Position numbers and translations under genes: made by a program. A stretch of DNA of 9,294 bases from CAJBVG01 sp943360385. GTDB taxonomy: Bacteria > Bacteroidota > Bacteroidia > Sphingobacteriales > Sphingobacteriaceae. The stretch lies in contig CALRIM020000125.1 of the NCBI GenBank assembly GCA_943360385.1, positions 1 through 9,294 of the forward strand. Direction: 5' to 3'. Within the stretch, counting starts at the first letter, position 1; every line of letters begins with the position of its first letter. Below are positions 7,560-9,294 of the stretch, piece by piece. The notes under the pieces were generated by a model that was given only the letters and a program-made list of their open reading frames with translations, did not search any database and was not told the DNA's origin.

Positions 7560-8441
7560 ATGAGTAAAAAATATTTATGTACGATGAACCCTTTATCGGG
7601 TACTCACAAAGCTTCGAAGATGCTTGCAAGTTTAAGGAATGACTTTCCTAATGATGTGTTTATTGTACTTGAAAGTAAAAGCGCAGGTTATTTTTGCCGC
7701 TTTGTCGATCAAACTATTCTTACTGATATAGATGCTGTTTTAGTTCTTGGTGGCGATGGTACGATGCACGATGTGGTAAACGCCCTTCATATTAATAATC
7801 GATTAGATATTCCTGTCTTACTTTTTCCAGCAGGTAGTGGAAATGCATTTAATCACGATTTCGATTCGCTCACCTACAAAAAAGCTGCCGATCGTTTAAG
7901 ACAATTTCGTGTAATGAAAATAGATTTGTTGGAAATTTCATATAACGAACAAACTTGTGTTTCGTTTAATATGATTGGTTGGGGGTTGGTAAATAATATT
8001 AGTCAACTCTCTGAAGATATGCGTTGGCTTGGTCCAATGAGATACACCCTTTCATCTGTTTTAGCAATGCTCCCTAATCCGCATTCGCATTTAAAAATTA
8101 ATATTGATGATGTTTATTACGATGAAGATTTTTCTTTTGTACTAATATTAAACACGAAGCATACTGGCAAAGGAATGAAGATGGCTCCCTACGCTGATCT
8201 ACAGGATGGATTAATGGATGTATTGTTAGTGAGAAAAACAGCTTTTGTGAATTTATTGAAATTGTTCCCAAGTATCTATTCAGGTAAACACATTCACTCT
8301 AAATATTTAGAATACCGCCAAGTAAAATCTATAAAAGTTCAATCAGCCTCTACTCAAAATTTAACCATCGATGGAGAGATAAAAGGGAGTGCTCCATTTG
8401 AAGTAAGAGTGATGGAGGAGAAACTTTGTATTATAGGGTAA
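7560..8441 (+). CDS. Lipid kinase of the DAGK/sphingosine kinase family
   Basis: The 293-aa product has the full-length DAGK/SphK fold and should phosphorylate a membrane lipid with ATP at the inner face of the cytoplasmic membrane. Motifs in order are NPLSG (10-14), the nucleotide loop GGDGTMHDVVNAL (64-76), PAGSGNAF (90-97), SEDMRWLGPMRYTL (151-164), AP..ADLQDGLMDV (209-221) and DGE (271-273). Typical bacterial DgkB/YegS proteins carry GGDGTxNE and PLGTxND. Here MHxVVNxL, PAGSGNA and the WG...SE..R.LG.MR(Y/F)T block instead match human sphingosine kinase 1, and RWLG..RY also recalls ceramide kinase. Many Bacteroidetes make sphingolipids, so a sphingoid base or ceramide is a plausible substrate; diacylglycerol or undecaprenol remain possible. 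The start ATG is 78 bp from the divergent gmhA start. The 3' end faces the dsbD-like gene across a palindromic repeat. The family assignment is firm and the substrate is inferred. Confidence 0.9.
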   Translation: MSKKYLCTMNPLSGTHKASKMLASLRNDFPNDVFIVLESKSAGYFCRFVDQTILTDIDAVLVLGGDGTMHDVVNALHINNRLDIPVLLFPAGSGNAFNHDFDSLTYKKAADRLRQFRVMKIDLLEISYNEQTCVSFNMIGWGLVNNISQLSEDMRWLGPMRYTLSSVLAMLPNPHSHLKINIDDVYYDEDFSFVLILNTKHTGKGMKMAPYADLQDGLMDVLLVRKTAFVNLLKLFPSIYSGKHIHSKYLEYRQVKSIKVQSASTQNLTIDGEIKGSAPFEVRVMEEKLCIIG

Positions 8442-8450
8442 AAACAGTAT

Positions 8451-8508
8451 TTCGTACCTCGTAGTTCGTACTTCGAAATTTTACGAGTTACGAACTACGA
8501 ATTACGAG
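8451..8508. terminator. Long hairpin, possible bidirectional terminator
   Basis: The arms 8451-8475 and 8484-8508 are 25 nt each around an 8-nt loop (8476-8483). Twelve consecutive Watson-Crick pairs (8459-8470 with 8489-8500) are flanked by five outer and three inner pairs, two G-T wobbles and three mismatches. It stands between two convergent stop codons, where a bidirectional terminator or mRNA 3'-end stabiliser would be expected. No clean U-run follows the stem, so an intrinsic terminator is only one reading. Confidence 0.5.
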
Positions 8509-8516
8509 TTACTACT
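8451..8516. repeat. Palindromic 7-bp repeat array between convergent genes
   Basis: The right half is five TAC-type heptamers in phase: TACGAGT (8482), TACGAAC (8489), TACGAAT (8496), TACGAGT (8503) and TACTACT (8510). The left half is the same unit inverted: TTCGTAC (8451), CTCGTAG (8458), TTCGTAC (8465) and TTCGAAA (8472). A TTT (8479-8481) separates the halves. The array begins 9 nt after the lipid kinase stop and enters the stop codon of the dsbD-like gene (complement of 8515-8517). The same 7-bp period and TAC-start appear in the array at 6871-6926. Confidence 0.8.
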
Positions 8517-9294
8517 ACTTTTTCCAAGAATCCAGAAACGAAATATACCCAGCAATATCTTCTTTATAACCATGAGTAACCGTTAAAGGATTTCCTTCGG
8601 CATCCACTATTACATATAAAGGTTGTGCATTGCTGTTGAATTTAGAAACTTGCAAATCAACATTTCTATTTCCTAATGTTTTTACTTTTTTACCAGTGTA
8701 TTTCGAAACGTATTTTTCTGTTTCTGGCAATTCTGTACGATCATCAACATATAAAGAAATAACTACGAAATCGTTTTTCAATCTTTTTAAAACTTCTGGA
8801 TCTGGCCAAACAGCATTTTCCATTTTTCTGCAATTCGTGCAACTATGTCCGGTAAAATCTAAGAAAACTGGTTTGCCAACTTTCTTTGCATAAGCCAAGC
8901 CTTCTTCGTAATCGAAGAAAGCATCGATACCTAATGGTGCATGTAATCTGTCGGCATATTTTTTTGAGCCAGAAGAATGCGATCCGCTAGAACCTGCATC
9001 TGTAAAGGTTCTGGTGTATAGATCGAAATCTTGTGTGCCTTGGTGTGGTAAAAATCCACTTACCGCTTTTAACGGAGCTCCCCATAAACCTGGAACTAAG
9101 TATAGTGCAAAACTTAGGGTTACAATCGCTAAAAATAATCGTGTTACCGATACATGTTTTACATCACTATCATGCGAGAATTTCAATTTTCCTAATAAGT
9201 AAAATCCTAACATCGCAAAAATAACTATCCACAATACAATGAATACTTCACGATCTAAAATTCTCCAGTGGTATGCCATGTCTACGTTCGATAA
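8515..9294 (-). CDS. dsbD: DsbD-like thiol:disulfide interchange protein, C-terminal part (5' end off window)
   Basis: The visible frame (259 codons plus TAG) runs through the right edge without a start. The ATG at 9277-9279 is internal, because the codons before it (LSNVD) continue the conserved LSNVDxxYHW segment. Counting from that Met, residues 11-32 and 46-66 are membrane helices of the C-terminal part of the DsbD/CcdA-type domain. A linker rich in Ser and Gly (95-105) leads to a thioredoxin-like domain with the active site SC147-T-N-C150-RKME. DsbD passes electrons from cytoplasmic thioredoxin across the inner membrane to periplasmic thiol proteins, and this last domain is the periplasmic donor. 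Family members in Bacteroidetes are usually well over 600 aa, so more than half is missing here. Its stop codon lies inside the heptamer array. Gene symbol by family. Confidence 0.88.
   Translation of the reverse strand, partial: LSNVDMAYHWRILDREVFIVLWIVIFAMLGFYLLGKLKFSHDSDVKHVSVTRLFLAIVTLSFALYLVPGLWGAPLKAVSGFLPHQGTQDFDLYTRTFTDAGSSGSHSSGSKKYADRLHAPLGIDAFFDYEEGLAYAKKVGKPVFLDFTGHSCTNCRKMENAVWPDPEVLKRLKNDFVVISLYVDDRTELPETEKYVSKYTGKKVKTLGNRNVDLQVSKFNSNAQPLYVIVDAEGNPLTVTHGYKEDIAGYISFLDSWKK

Noticed and set aside
8451..8508. Insertion-sequence terminal repeats or excision footprint
   Set aside because: The arms are only 8 nt apart, built from heptamers, with no transposase and no target-site duplication.
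8630..9224. Three short plus-strand frames opposite the dsbD-like gene
   Set aside because: They are reverse-strand shadows of a conserved gene, with no recognisable motifs or separate control signals.
9277..9279. ATG as a true start of a 254-aa thioredoxin protein
   Set aside because: The frame stays open upstream with residues typical of the middle of DsbD, and two membrane helices precede the thioredoxin domain; it is a truncated view of a larger gene.

Overview
The window is AT-rich and looks like a Bacteroidetes (Bacteroidota) chromosome. A 451-aa secreted protein ends in a clear type IX secretion (T9SS) C-terminal sorting domain. No start codon has an obvious Shine-Dalgarno site, a TAnnTTTG-type -7 box lies upstream of gmhA, and the DsbD-like protein has the fused membrane/thioredoxin layout common in that phylum. 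No rRNA, tRNA, CRISPR array, integrase or transposase is visible.

Bases 1-5267, minus strand: a two-gene secreted-protein operon. The upstream gene (5267-3912) encodes a beta-propeller-like protein with a T9SS tail. After a 22-nt gap comes a very large gene (start 3889, still open at base 1; 1296 codons seen). It encodes a signal peptide, an M6-like zinc metallopeptidase domain (H284-E-x-x-H288), a long array of 8-residue beta repeats, a right-handed beta-helix region and a Cys-rich segment. Its C-terminus lies outside the window.

Bases 5268-5647: a 380-bp region between divergent genes. It holds a 68-codon minus-strand reading frame with no ATG (possibly a gene remnant) and an inverted repeat at 5489-5526.

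Bases 5648-8441: a BASS-family (bile acid:sodium symporter-like) transporter (+); a small unknown membrane protein (-) that overlaps its 3' end; gmhA (-), the sedoheptulose-7-phosphate isomerase that starts ADP-heptose synthesis for LPS core; and a lipid kinase (+) whose motifs resemble eukaryotic sphingosine/ceramide kinases more than ordinary bacterial diacylglycerol kinases. GmhA and the lipid kinase are divergent neighbours, and both plausibly serve the cell envelope.

Bases 8451-9294: a palindromic array of 7-bp repeats between convergent genes, then the C-terminal part of a DsbD-like thiol:disulfide interchange protein (-) that continues past the right edge.

The most unusual features are two 7-bp-periodic arrays (6871-6926 and 8451-8516), each running into the stop codon of a minus-strand gene; the sphingosine-kinase-like lipid kinase; substitutions at the predicted sodium sites of the BASS protein; and the 8-residue repeat array in the giant peptidase. 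I see no complete new multi-gene system.
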